From the NCBI RefSeq assembly GCF_009363555.1, contig NZ_CP045378.1, positions 19,444 through 83,443 on the forward strand: a DNA stretch of 64,000 nucleotides. Direction: 5' to 3'. The notes under the pieces are model-generated. The model did no database searches, was not told the origin of the DNA, and was given only the letters and a program-made list of their open reading frames with translations. Shown one piece after another: positions 54,812 through 62,896 of this stretch (positions are counted from its first letter, which is position 1; each line of letters begins with the position of its first letter). Source of the DNA: Sulfitobacter sp. THAF37 (GTDB lineage: Bacteria; Pseudomonadota; Alphaproteobacteria; Rhodobacterales; Rhodobacteraceae). Position numbers and translations under genes: made by a program.

Positions 54812-55195
54812 ATGACACAAGCGACTGATTTCTACGCACAGATGCTCGAATCCCAGAGACGCGCATCCGAAGAGCGGGGCGAGACTCGCGCTGCCCTTCT
54901 CTCCGAGCTGCGTGCCTTCGGCGTGACCAGCATCGAGGTGCAATATGAAGGCTACGGCGATTCCGGCAATGTCGAGGATGTCGTCGTGACACCCGACACG
55001 ATCACGCTGACAGAAGAGTTGCGACGCCGGGTTGAAGATTTTGGTTGGGATTTCGCCTATGCGCTGAGCCCCGGATTCGAGAACAACGAGGGCGGTTATG
55101 GCGAGCTGACCTGGGCGCTCGAGACGGACAAGATCGATGTTAGCCACTCGAACCGCTATATCGAAACCAACACCACCGAACACGAGGGGCTCTGA
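54812..55195 (+). CDS. DUF6878-like plasmid protein
   Basis: 127 aa, acidic, with an N-terminal helix and a repeated pattern of strands (IEVQYEGYGDSGNVEDV near 48-64). The family name is my recollection of similar plasmid proteins and is moderately certain. The function is unknown. It is followed one base later by the next gene, suggesting co-translation. Confidence 0.7.
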   Translation: MTQATDFYAQMLESQRRASEERGETRAALLSELRAFGVTSIEVQYEGYGDSGNVEDVVVTPDTITLTEELRRRVEDFGWDFAYALSPGFENNEGGYGELTWALETDKIDVSHSNRYIETNTTEHEGL

Positions 55196-55196
55196 C

Positions 55197-55673
55197 ATGG
55201 CACATCCCCTCCACCACGCCGAAAGCTCCGCCCGAAAATTCGGCGGTGTTCCAGATGACTATCAGTTCGTGCATGACTGGTTTGACTCATCCAAAGAGCA
55301 CCTAGGTCTCTTTGTTCACAGAGCCCAAAAACATCATACAGTCGGGATCTATGATGCCGAACGTCACTTCGGCCGCAGCCTGACCAACAGCGCGGGCCGG
55401 GTCGTCCCGATCCGCTGGATCGGTGAGCAGCATGTGCGCGAGGACTGCCAGGGACGGATCCCGTCGCTGGCGGACTGGCTTGTCCGCATTCAGCCGGAAC
55501 CGTGGATGGCCAATGGCCGGATCGACAACGATCCTACGCAGATTGTTGGCGATCCGCGTGCGGTCTGGATCGAGGCGGTCTCCAATCACCAGACCATTCT
55601 CGGTTTTGAGGACTGGCTGCTGAAGGTCTCTGTCGAGCACATCCAGCATCGCCAAAACCGCGCCGCTGCCTGA
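55197..55673 (+). CDS. DUF6915-like plasmid protein
   Basis: 158 aa starting at 55197, one base after the previous stop. His-rich N-terminus (MAHPLHHAESSARKFGG), a central FVHRAQKHHTVGIYDAERHFG, and a conserved-looking GEQHVREDCQGRIPSLADWL. It resembles a family seen on alphaproteobacterial plasmids; the name is moderately certain. The clustered His, Asp and Glu could be a metal site, but no enzyme is recognised. Confidence 0.7.
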   Translation: MAHPLHHAESSARKFGGVPDDYQFVHDWFDSSKEHLGLFVHRAQKHHTVGIYDAERHFGRSLTNSAGRVVPIRWIGEQHVREDCQGRIPSLADWLVRIQPEPWMANGRIDNDPTQIVGDPRAVWIEAVSNHQTILGFEDWLLKVSVEHIQHRQNRAAA

Positions 55674-55718
55674 TCCGCCGGCCAGAAAACTCACCAACCA
55701 CCGGATCCCATCCACTTC

Positions 55719-55751
55719 GACCCGCCTGCGCCACAACCGGCTTGGCGGGTC
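55719..55751 (+). promoter_or_regulatory. Hairpin in the leader of the 214-aa gene
   Basis: GACCCGCC and GGCGGGTC form a perfect 8-bp stem around a 17-base loop that holds a small inner GCC/GGC pairing. It ends 27 bp before the next start codon. Confidence 0.5.
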
Positions 55752-55778
55752 GATTGCGTTTCAAGAAAGGATATCGAC

Positions 55779-56423
55779 ATGCAAGACCCTGTCTACGAGG
55801 AGGCCTACCAAGGCCACGTCATCAAGATCTATCACGACCCCGATTCTGAGAACCCAAGGGAGTGGTCCAACCTCGGAGCGCTGATCTGTTGGCACCGCCG
55901 ATACCGGCTGGGGGACAGCCACCGGTTCGACTGCCCCGAGGCGTTCCTGCGCGATCTTGCGGGCGTCTCGGATCAGAGCGATCTTTCACTGGATCGCCTC
56001 CGCGAGCGCGCCGAGCGCAAGGCAATCATCTTGCCCGTGTACCTCTACGACCATTCCGGCCTCGCGATGAACACCATCGAGTTCCATTGTCCGTGGGATT
56101 CCGGCCAAGTTGGCTTTGTATACGTAACGCTCGAAACGGTTCGAAAGGAGTTCGGCGCGAAGCGCGTCACCAAGGCGATGCGCGAAAAGGCCAAGGACAT
56201 TCTGCGCGCTGAGATCGTCACCTTCGATGCCTACCTCGGCGGACGGGTTTATGGCTATGTCGTCGAGCGTGACGGTGAAGAGATCGACGCCTGTTGGGGG
56301 TTCTTCGAGCACTATGATCTGGACTGCCTGTCCGAGGCGCGGGCGGTTGTAGATCCTCTGATTTTGCGAGAGGTACAAAGACCCGCCGCTGCGGAACAGG
56401 GCGCAAGCCCACCCCCGAGTTGA
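55779..56423 (+). CDS. Plasmid protein of unknown function (214 aa)
   Basis: 214 aa with AAGAAAGGA upstream. Aromatic- and Asp-rich: YEEAYQGHVIKIYHDPDSEN at the start, LPVYLYDHSGLAMNT in the middle and VYGYVVERDGEEIDACWGFF near 167-186. Similar proteins accompany ParB and strawberry-notch genes on alphaproteobacterial plasmids. No named domain is recognised. The sequence looks like a soluble mixed alpha/beta fold. Confidence 0.72.
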   Translation: MQDPVYEEAYQGHVIKIYHDPDSENPREWSNLGALICWHRRYRLGDSHRFDCPEAFLRDLAGVSDQSDLSLDRLRERAERKAIILPVYLYDHSGLAMNTIEFHCPWDSGQVGFVYVTLETVRKEFGAKRVTKAMREKAKDILRAEIVTFDAYLGGRVYGYVVERDGEEIDACWGFFEHYDLDCLSEARAVVDPLILREVQRPAAAEQGASPPPS

Positions 56424-56432
56424 AACGCCCGC

Positions 56433-56461
56433 AATACTCATATATCTTATTCATGCGTATT
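56433..56461. promoter_or_regulatory. Inverted repeat upstream of parD, candidate operator
   Basis: AATACTCAT (56433-56441) and ATGCGTATT (56453-56461) form an inverted repeat with one mismatch, within an AT-rich promoter-like stretch just before the parD ribosome binding site. ParD-type antitoxins usually repress their own operon from such sites. Confidence 0.5.
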
Positions 56462-56473
56462 ACGGAGGTGAGC

Positions 56474-56725
56474 ATGGCAAGCACAAGCGTCACACTTGGC
56501 CCCCATTGGGACGAATTCATCGCCCTGATGCTTAAAGAGGGGCGTTACGGGTCAACCAGCGAGTTGATCCGCGCCTCTCTGCGCCTGATGGAGGAGCAGG
56601 AAGGTCAGCGGGCGCGGCTTCGCGTTGCGCTGATGGAGGGCAAACAATCCGGTGACGCCGGTCCGCTTGACATGGATGAGATCAAGCGCGACGCGCGGAG
56701 CCGCTCTGGCGCTTCTGATGCGTGA
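56474..56725 (+). CDS. parD: ParD-like antitoxin
   Basis: 83 aa, ribbon-helix-helix type: SVTLGPHWDEFIALMLKEGR at 5-24 and STSELIRASLRLMEEQE follow the ParD/CopG pattern. The C-terminal part is the toxin-binding tail. Start ATG at 56474 after GGAGGTGAGC. It overlaps parE by 8 bp. The antitoxin neutralises ParE and represses the operon. Confidence 0.9.
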   Translation: MASTSVTLGPHWDEFIALMLKEGRYGSTSELIRASLRLMEEQEGQRARLRVALMEGKQSGDAGPLDMDEIKRDARSRSGASDA

Positions 56726-57017
56726 CATTCATCACTCTCAGGCGGCAAAATCCGACCTCGTCGATATCTGGGTCGAGACAGACCGACAGTGGGGCGAGGC
56801 GCAGGCGGACCGCTATCTCGATGATATCGATCGCGCCCTGAAGGGTCTCATCGCCAACCCGCAAATGGGGTCTGACTGTTCCGATCTCTTGCAGGGTGCG
56901 CGTAAACTGATCACGGGCCGGCACCTCGTGTTCTACGAGGTGGACCCGGACAGGATCTTCGTGATCCGAGTCTTGCATCAGTCCATGGACGTGCCGAGGC
57001 ATCTGCGGTCGTCCTGA
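56718..57017 (+). CDS. parE: ParE-like toxin
   Basis: 99 aa of the RelE/ParE superfamily: SQAAKSDLVDIWVETDRQWG at the start, YLDDIDRALKGLIANPQMG, and the C-terminal ITGRHLVFYEVDPDRIFVIRVLHQSMD. ParE toxins poison DNA gyrase, and the pair stabilises plasmids by killing cells that lose them. Start overlaps parD. Confidence 0.9.
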   Translation: MRDIHHSQAAKSDLVDIWVETDRQWGEAQADRYLDDIDRALKGLIANPQMGSDCSDLLQGARKLITGRHLVFYEVDPDRIFVIRVLHQSMDVPRHLRSS

Positions 57018-57070
57018 TAACGGGCGAATTCGCACCGGGGCTTTGCCATGAAAGAGCGAGAGGCAGGGCA

Positions 57071-57087
57071 GGAGGGGTGACCCCTCC
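57071..57087 (+). promoter_or_regulatory. Hairpin in the leader of the methyltransferase/helicase gene
   Basis: GGAGGGG and CCCCTCC form a perfect 7-bp stem with a TGA loop, 56 bp upstream of the start codon. Confidence 0.5.
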
Positions 57088-57143
57088 CGGGTGAGAGAGT
57101 GCGCGCGGGGCTTGGGGCCAACCCTAAACCCCGGAGATTGCCG

Positions 57144-60100
57144 ATGAACGCTCACCCCCATTCCGTCCAACTTGCAACCGAGCCCGACGCCCCTGCCCTG
57201 CCAGAGGCTCCGGGCTTCGCCCAACACCTGATGCAGGTTGCGAAAGCCCTCGTCCCCCTGTTCGAGGCGGGCAGGTCCATCGACGCCGCCGCCCTTCGCA
57301 CTGCGATGGAGCAAGCCTTCGGTGCCAGCGACACCAGCGGCTCCTGGATCTGGAAGGATGCTTACGAAGCCGCAGAGGTCGCCCAGATCCTGATGCTTTC
57401 GCGCTACGGTGCGCTGATGCAGCGCCAGGTATCCGCGCCGCGGGCATTTCTCACCATGATCGAGCGTCTCGCCGGTCTGGCCCCCTCCCACACGCGGCGC
57501 TCTGAAGACAGTGTCCGCCTGCAACAATTCTCGACCCCTCTGCCCCTCGCGGCCATCGTTGCGCAGGCGGCGGGCTTTCGGGACGACGACCTGGTGCTCG
57601 AGCCTTCGGCCGGTACCGGCCTGCTGGCGATTTTCGCAAAGATTGCAGGCGCTCGCCTGGCGCTGAATGAGCTTGCCGAGACCCGCCGCGCCCTGCTGGG
57701 ACATCTGTTCCCCGGTGCAGTCGTCTCGGATCACGATGCCGCCTCGATCGATGACCGGCTGGATCGGTCGATCACGCCCTCGGTCATCGTGATGAACCCA
57801 CCGTTTTCTGCGGCCAACCATGTCGACGGCCGGTTCCGGCAGGCCACCAGCCAACATGTCCTGTCCGCCCTAGCGCGTCTCGCGCCGGGTGGGCGGCTTG
57901 TCGTCATCACCGGCGAGAGCTTCCGCCCCTCGACGAAATCCTTTCAGTCGACGTTTCAGCGGATCGCACAAAGCGCCGATGTGGTATTTTCCGCCGCTAT
58001 CGACGGCAAGGTCTTTGCGCGGCATGGCACCACGATCGACACACGGCTGACGGTGATCGACAAGCGTGCGACTGGCGCTGATGAGATCGCATCGGTCGAA
58101 AGCGAGGCCGTCTACCATCCGATCTGCGCGACCACCGCCGACCTTCTCAACGCAGTGCTCACCCACTGCCCGCAGCGCCACAGCCCCTCGCCCTGCCCCA
58201 CCAGTACGGCCCTGTCGGCTCCGACCGCTTCGACCCGCACCAACCTGCAGGCCCTGCGCAATGCCGCGCGCAAGGAAACCCGTGCCCTCGCCGAAGAACG
58301 CGCAAGGCACCCGTTTGACGATATCACGACGGCCCCGATCGACTACCTGCCGAAGGCTTGGAGCCAACCCGACGGCACGCTGCAGGACACGGTCTACGAG
58401 GCCTATGACCTTCAGGCGATCAGGATCGATGGCGCGGCGGAACATCCGACCGCGCTGGTGCAATCCACCGCCATGGCCTCGGTGCCGCCGCCCGTGCCGA
58501 CCTATCGTCCCATCCTGCCGAAGAACCTCGTTCAGGACGGCCTTCTTTCTGCGCCGCAGCTGGAAAGTGTCATCTATGCGGGCAACGCGCATGAGACGCA
58601 TCTCAAGGGCTGGTTCAAGCGCGGCGAGATCGAAGGCCAGTTGATGGCGGCGGCCGAGGGCGACGAAGGCGCGTTTCGCCTGCGCAAGGGCTGGTTTCTG
58701 GGTGATGGCACGGGATGCGGTAAAGGGCGACAGGTTGCCGGTATCATCCTCGATAATTGGCTCAAAGGGCGCCGACGGGCGGTCTGGGTCTCGAAGAGCG
58801 ACAAGCTCATCGAAGATGCGCGTCGCGACTGGATAGCGCTCGGGGGACGCGAAAGCGATATCGTGCCGCTCTCGAAGTTCCGCCAGGGCAGCGACATCCG
58901 CCTGCCCGAGGGCATCCTCTTCGTCACCTACGCCACGCTGCGCTCGGCTGAACGTGAGGGCAAAGCCTCCCGCCTCGATCAGGTCACGTCCTGGCTCAGC
59001 GATGGGTTCGACGGGGTCATTGCTTTTGATGAAAGCCATGCCATGGCGAATGCTGCCGGAGAAAAGTCCGACCGCGGCGACAAGAAGGCGTCCCAGCAGG
59101 GCCTCGCTGGCCTCGCGCTGCAGAACGCCGCGCCCGATGCACGGGTTCTCTATGTCTCGGCGACCGGTGCCACAGTCGTCGGCAATCTTGCCTATGCTTC
59201 GCGCCTCGGTCTCTGGGGCACCGGCGATTTCCCCTTCGTGACGCGGGCCGAGTTCGTCGCCGCGATGGAGGCCGGGGGTATTGCCGCCATGGAGATGATC
59301 TCGCGCGACCTGAAGGCGCTTGGGCTCTATCTGGCGCGGTCCCTCTCCTATGCCGGGGTCGAATACGAGATGCTGGTCCATGAGCTGAGCCCCGCTCAAG
59401 TCGCCATATACGACAGCTACGCCGATGCCTACCAGATCATCCACAACAACCTTGAGGCAGCGCTTCAGGCCTCGGGTATTTCTTCTGAGACCGGCACGCT
59501 GAACGCCCAAGCGAAATCCGCCGCGCGTTCGGCCTTCGAGAGCAACAAGCAGCGCTTCTTCAACCATCTCATCACCGCCATGAAATGTCCCTCGCTGATC
59601 CGCGCCATCGAGGCGGACCTTGCAGCAGGGCACTCGGCCGTGATTCAGGTGGTCTCGACCAGCGAAGCGGTGATGGAACGCCGCCTTGAAGAGATCCCTT
59701 CCTCGGACTGGGACGATCTGCAGGTCGATTTCACGCCGAGGGAGAACATCATGGACTACCTGATGCACAGCTTCCCGACGCAGCTTTTTGAGCCTTACAC
59801 CGACGAGAATGGCGATCTGCGCTCGCGCCCCGCCCTCGATTGCGATGGCAACCCGATCATCTGCCGCGAGGCGGAGCGGCGGCGGGATGATCTTGTCGAG
59901 CATCTTGGGGCCCTCGCCCCGGTGCAGGGCGCGCTCGACCAGATCCTCTGGCATTTCGGAGGCGATGCAGTGGCTGAGGTCACGGGGCGCAAGCGGCGCA
60001 TCGTCAAGACGCGTGAGGGGCGGCTCAAGGTCGAGAACCGCCCCGCCTCCTCCAACCTCGGCGAAACCCAGGCCTTCATGGACGATGCAAAACGCATCCT

Positions 60101-61541
60101 GATCTTCTCCGATGCGGGTGGCACCGGGCGCAGCTACCACGCCGATCTCGGGGCCAAGAACCAGCGCCTTCGGGTGCATTACCTCCTGGAGCCTGGTTGG
60201 AAGGCCGACAATGCGATTCAGGGTCTCGGGAGGACCAACCGCACGAACCAGGCGCAGCCGCCACTCTTTCGCCCCGTCGCCACAGACGTGAAGGGCGAGA
60301 AGCGCTTTCTCTCCACCATCGCCCGCCGCCTCGACACGCTGGGTGCCATCACCAAGGGACAGCGCGAGACCGGCGGTCAGAACATGTTCCGTGCCGAGGA
60401 CAACCTTGAGAGCCCCTACGCACGCGCTGCGCTGCGCCAGTTCTTCTACAAGCTGCGTGCGGGTAAGATCGAGGCCTGCTCCTATGCGAAATTCCAGGAG
60501 ATGACTGGGCTGACGCTCGATGAAGCGGATGGCACGATGAAAGAGACCCTGCCGCCGATCCAGCAGTTCCTGAATCGTTGCCTCGCGCTCCGCATCGACA
60601 TGCAGGACGCGATCTTCGAGGCCTTCGGCGGGTTCCTCTCGGCCATCATCGAAGATGCGCGCCAGGCAGGCACGCTCGATGTCGGCCTCGAAACGCTCAA
60701 GGCCGAGAAATTCGAAATCGTCGACCGCAAGGTCATCTTCGAGCACGGGGCTACGGGCGCAACGGCAACTGCGCTGACCGTGGAGCGTACCGATCGCAAC
60801 GATCCGCTCACCCTGCCCCGGATCAAATCGATCTGCGCAAATACGGACGGCGCGACGCTGTGCTGGAACACCTCCTCCAAACGCGCGGCGCTGATGGTGA
60901 ATGCGCCGGCCTTCATGGACGAGGACGGCGTGCCGATCCTGCGGGTGAAGCTTCTGCGTCCGATGGCCACAGAAATCCTCGCGCTGACCGAGTTCTCGAA
61001 GTCGCACTGGGAAGAGATCGATGATGCGATATTCGAACAGCTCTGGCAGGCCGAGGTCGAGGCAGTGCCGGAGTTCACCACCTCAAAGATTACGCTCATC
61101 TGCGGGCTTCTCCTGCCGATCTGGGATCGGCTTCCCGCTGACAACATGCGCATCTACCGCCTTCAGACCGAGGATGGGGAGCGCGCCATCGGTCGACTGG
61201 TCAGCCAGGAGCAGCTTCTCAATGTCTTTGCACGCCTTGGTCTCGATTGCCAGATCGAGATGACGCCGCGGGAAGTGCTCGCCGCCGTGATGGAAGCCAG
61301 GACGACGCTGAACCTCCTCGGCGGCTATCAGCTGCGCCGGTCGCTGGTCATGGGGCAGCCGAGGCTTGAGCTGATAGGTGCTTCAGGCGCGGCCCTGCCC
61401 GGACTGAAGGCAATGGGCTGTTTCACGGAAGTGATCCAGTGGAAGACGCGGGTGTTCATTCCGGTCGACGGCATCGAGGTGCTGACACGGGTCCTTGCCG
61501 AGCATCCAGTTGGCGCCGGCACATCGGAGGCCGCCGCATGA
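57144..61541 (+). CDS. N6-adenine methyltransferase-strawberry notch helicase fusion
   Basis: 1465 aa. A methyltransferase domain comes first (LEPSAGTG at 152-159, NPPF at 218-221, the gamma-class adenine or cytosine N-methyltransferase motifs). A superfamily 2 helicase of the strawberry notch type follows: GDGTGCGKGR at 520-529, DESH at 629-632, and the C-terminal helicase half with AGGTGRSYHAD and QGLGRTNRTNQ. The last ~400 residues are helical without known motifs. P1 DarB, an anti-restriction protein, also joins a methyltransferase to a helicase, so protection of incoming plasmid DNA is a reasonable hypothesis. Start ATG at 57144 after GGAG. Confidence 0.87.
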   Translation: MNAHPHSVQLATEPDAPALPEAPGFAQHLMQVAKALVPLFEAGRSIDAAALRTAMEQAFGASDTSGSWIWKDAYEAAEVAQILMLSRYGALMQRQVSAPRAFLTMIERLAGLAPSHTRRSEDSVRLQQFSTPLPLAAIVAQAAGFRDDDLVLEPSAGTGLLAIFAKIAGARLALNELAETRRALLGHLFPGAVVSDHDAASIDDRLDRSITPSVIVMNPPFSAANHVDGRFRQATSQHVLSALARLAPGGRLVVITGESFRPSTKSFQSTFQRIAQSADVVFSAAIDGKVFARHGTTIDTRLTVIDKRATGADEIASVESEAVYHPICATTADLLNAVLTHCPQRHSPSPCPTSTALSAPTASTRTNLQALRNAARKETRALAEERARHPFDDITTAPIDYLPKAWSQPDGTLQDTVYEAYDLQAIRIDGAAEHPTALVQSTAMASVPPPVPTYRPILPKNLVQDGLLSAPQLESVIYAGNAHETHLKGWFKRGEIEGQLMAAAEGDEGAFRLRKGWFLGDGTGCGKGRQVAGIILDNWLKGRRRAVWVSKSDKLIEDARRDWIALGGRESDIVPLSKFRQGSDIRLPEGILFVTYATLRSAEREGKASRLDQVTSWLSDGFDGVIAFDESHAMANAAGEKSDRGDKKASQQGLAGLALQNAAPDARVLYVSATGATVVGNLAYASRLGLWGTGDFPFVTRAEFVAAMEAGGIAAMEMISRDLKALGLYLARSLSYAGVEYEMLVHELSPAQVAIYDSYADAYQIIHNNLEAALQASGISSETGTLNAQAKSAARSAFESNKQRFFNHLITAMKCPSLIRAIEADLAAGHSAVIQVVSTSEAVMERRLEEIPSSDWDDLQVDFTPRENIMDYLMHSFPTQLFEPYTDENGDLRSRPALDCDGNPIICREAERRRDDLVEHLGALAPVQGALDQILWHFGGDAVAEVTGRKRRIVKTREGRLKVENRPASSNLGETQAFMDDAKRILIFSDAGGTGRSYHADLGAKNQRLRVHYLLEPGWKADNAIQGLGRTNRTNQAQPPLFRPVATDVKGEKRFLSTIARRLDTLGAITKGQRETGGQNMFRAEDNLESPYARAALRQFFYKLRAGKIEACSYAKFQEMTGLTLDEADGTMKETLPPIQQFLNRCLALRIDMQDAIFEAFGGFLSAIIEDARQAGTLDVGLETLKAEKFEIVDRKVIFEHGATGATATALTVERTDRNDPLTLPRIKSICANTDGATLCWNTSSKRAALMVNAPAFMDEDGVPILRVKLLRPMATEILALTEFSKSHWEEIDDAIFEQLWQAEVEAVPEFTTSKITLICGLLLPIWDRLPADNMRIYRLQTEDGERAIGRLVSQEQLLNVFARLGLDCQIEMTPREVLAAVMEARTTLNLLGGYQLRRSLVMGQPRLELIGASGAALPGLKAMGCFTEVIQWKTRVFIPVDGIEVLTRVLAEHPVGAGTSEAAA

Positions 61542-62584
61542 GCGCGCGCCACAGTATCGCGGACCTCTCGGCCGATCTGGCAGACCATGCCGAGAGTTTC
61601 TGCCGCCAGTATTTCCCCGAGGGGCGCAAGCTGGGTAATTATTGGCAGGTCGGCGACACGTCCGGTGCAAAGGGCCAGAGCCTCGCCATCCGTCTGCAGG
61701 CGCAGGTTGGTCGTAAAGCCGGGTCCTGGCAAGATTTCGCGACGGGTGAATATGGCGACCTGATCGACCTGCTGCATGAACGGCTTGGGTCTGTCACGCT
61801 CAAGGAGACCCTGAGGGAGGCTCGATCCTTCCTCGGCGAAGCCCCCTGCCCTGCCGTACCTCGAGACACCCAAAGGGCTGAGCGCCCGGATGCAGCCTCC
61901 AGCAAACGCATCGCGCGGGCGCGCAAACTTTTCGCTGCTGGCAAGCCGGTGTTTGGCACCTTGGCCGCCACCTATCTGCAGGGGCGCGGGATCACACGGC
62001 TCGGCCCGGCCCTGCGCTATCACGCGCGTGTCTTCCTGCGGCAGGGCGAGGACGACCCCGATCTGCTGGAACGGGCCCCTGCCCTACTGGCAAAGATCAC
62101 CGACAATCGCGGCCAGATCACCGGATGCGCAAGGGTTTTTCTCGACCCGTCCACCGGCGGTTTGGCCGAGATCGAGAGCCCGAAGCGGATCCTCGGACAG
62201 CTGCACGGCCATGCCATCCGCTTCTGGTCCGGCAAGGCGCGCAGCGATCTCATCGTCGGTGAAGGTCTCGAGAACACCCTCTCGGTCGGCACGGCTCTCC
62301 CCGAGTTCGATCTCGCCTCCTGTCTCACTGCCACCCATCTCGGCCTCTTCATCCCGCCGCCGAGGATCAAGCGTATCTGGATCGCGCGGGACAATGACGA
62401 AGCTGGACGCGACGCATCAATAAGATTGCTTAACCAACTGGAATCGCTTGGAATTACCTGTGGTGATCTCGTACCAAACATGGGCGATTTCAACGACGAT
62501 CTGCGGGCATTTGGCAAAGATGCGCTGCGCCGTTCTCTGCTAAAGGCCATGAAAGCACAAGGTCTGGAGATCGAGGACGGGTGA
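61538..62584 (+). CDS. Toprim-domain protein, primase-like
   Basis: 348 aa starting in an ATGA overlap with the preceding gene. The C-terminal Toprim domain has the Glu in LIVGEGLENTLSVG near 240 and the DxD-type RIWIARDNDEAGRDAS near 285. The middle resembles the DUF7146 region of plasmid primases, with GRGITRLGPALRYH. The zinc-binding domain of phage primases is not seen, so it may be a primase-like or nuclease-like partner of the helicase, with which it is translationally coupled. Confidence 0.82.
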   Translation: MSARHSIADLSADLADHAESFCRQYFPEGRKLGNYWQVGDTSGAKGQSLAIRLQAQVGRKAGSWQDFATGEYGDLIDLLHERLGSVTLKETLREARSFLGEAPCPAVPRDTQRAERPDAASSKRIARARKLFAAGKPVFGTLAATYLQGRGITRLGPALRYHARVFLRQGEDDPDLLERAPALLAKITDNRGQITGCARVFLDPSTGGLAEIESPKRILGQLHGHAIRFWSGKARSDLIVGEGLENTLSVGTALPEFDLASCLTATHLGLFIPPPRIKRIWIARDNDEAGRDASIRLLNQLESLGITCGDLVPNMGDFNDDLRAFGKDALRRSLLKAMKAQGLEIEDG

Positions 62585-62896
62585 CCGCCAACCTCCCCGG
62601 GGATGCCTGACCGGGCAAAGGTTTCGCCGGTTCTATCTGATCCCGTTTGGACAAGGGGAGCGATGGACCGGCGGGTCGGAGCAGAGTGCTCCTCGCCCGG
62701 GCAGCAATGCGCCCGCTACCCGGAAAATTCCCCTGCCCCACCACATGACCGTGGCGGGCCATTCCTCGCGGGAACAATTTTCCGGTCCGGGTCACATTCT
62801 CCGCTGCGCTCCGATCCTGACGGATGCGGCCCGGTCGCCGCCGGTCCTGTTATCGCCCCATCCAAATCGGGTCAGATCAAACAGAGGAACCAGACA
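62585..62896 (+). other. Structured leader before the SLOG gene
   Basis: 312 bp with no credible gene but several inverted repeats: GGAGCA-GAG-TGCTCC at 62678-62692, and perfect 10-bp arms CCGGAAAATT (62720-62729) and AATTTTCCGG (62776-62785) enclosing a further GC-rich hairpin. The density of structure suggests a cis-acting site such as a leader regulator, single-strand promoter or replication/transfer site. Which of these cannot be decided from sequence. Confidence 0.55.

Noticed and set aside
57870..61007. Very long minus-strand open frame (1045 codons) opposite the methyltransferase/helicase gene
   Set aside because: It is the mirror of a GC-rich gene with strong codon bias. It has no recognisable domains and no ribosome binding site, while the plus-strand product has clear enzyme motifs.
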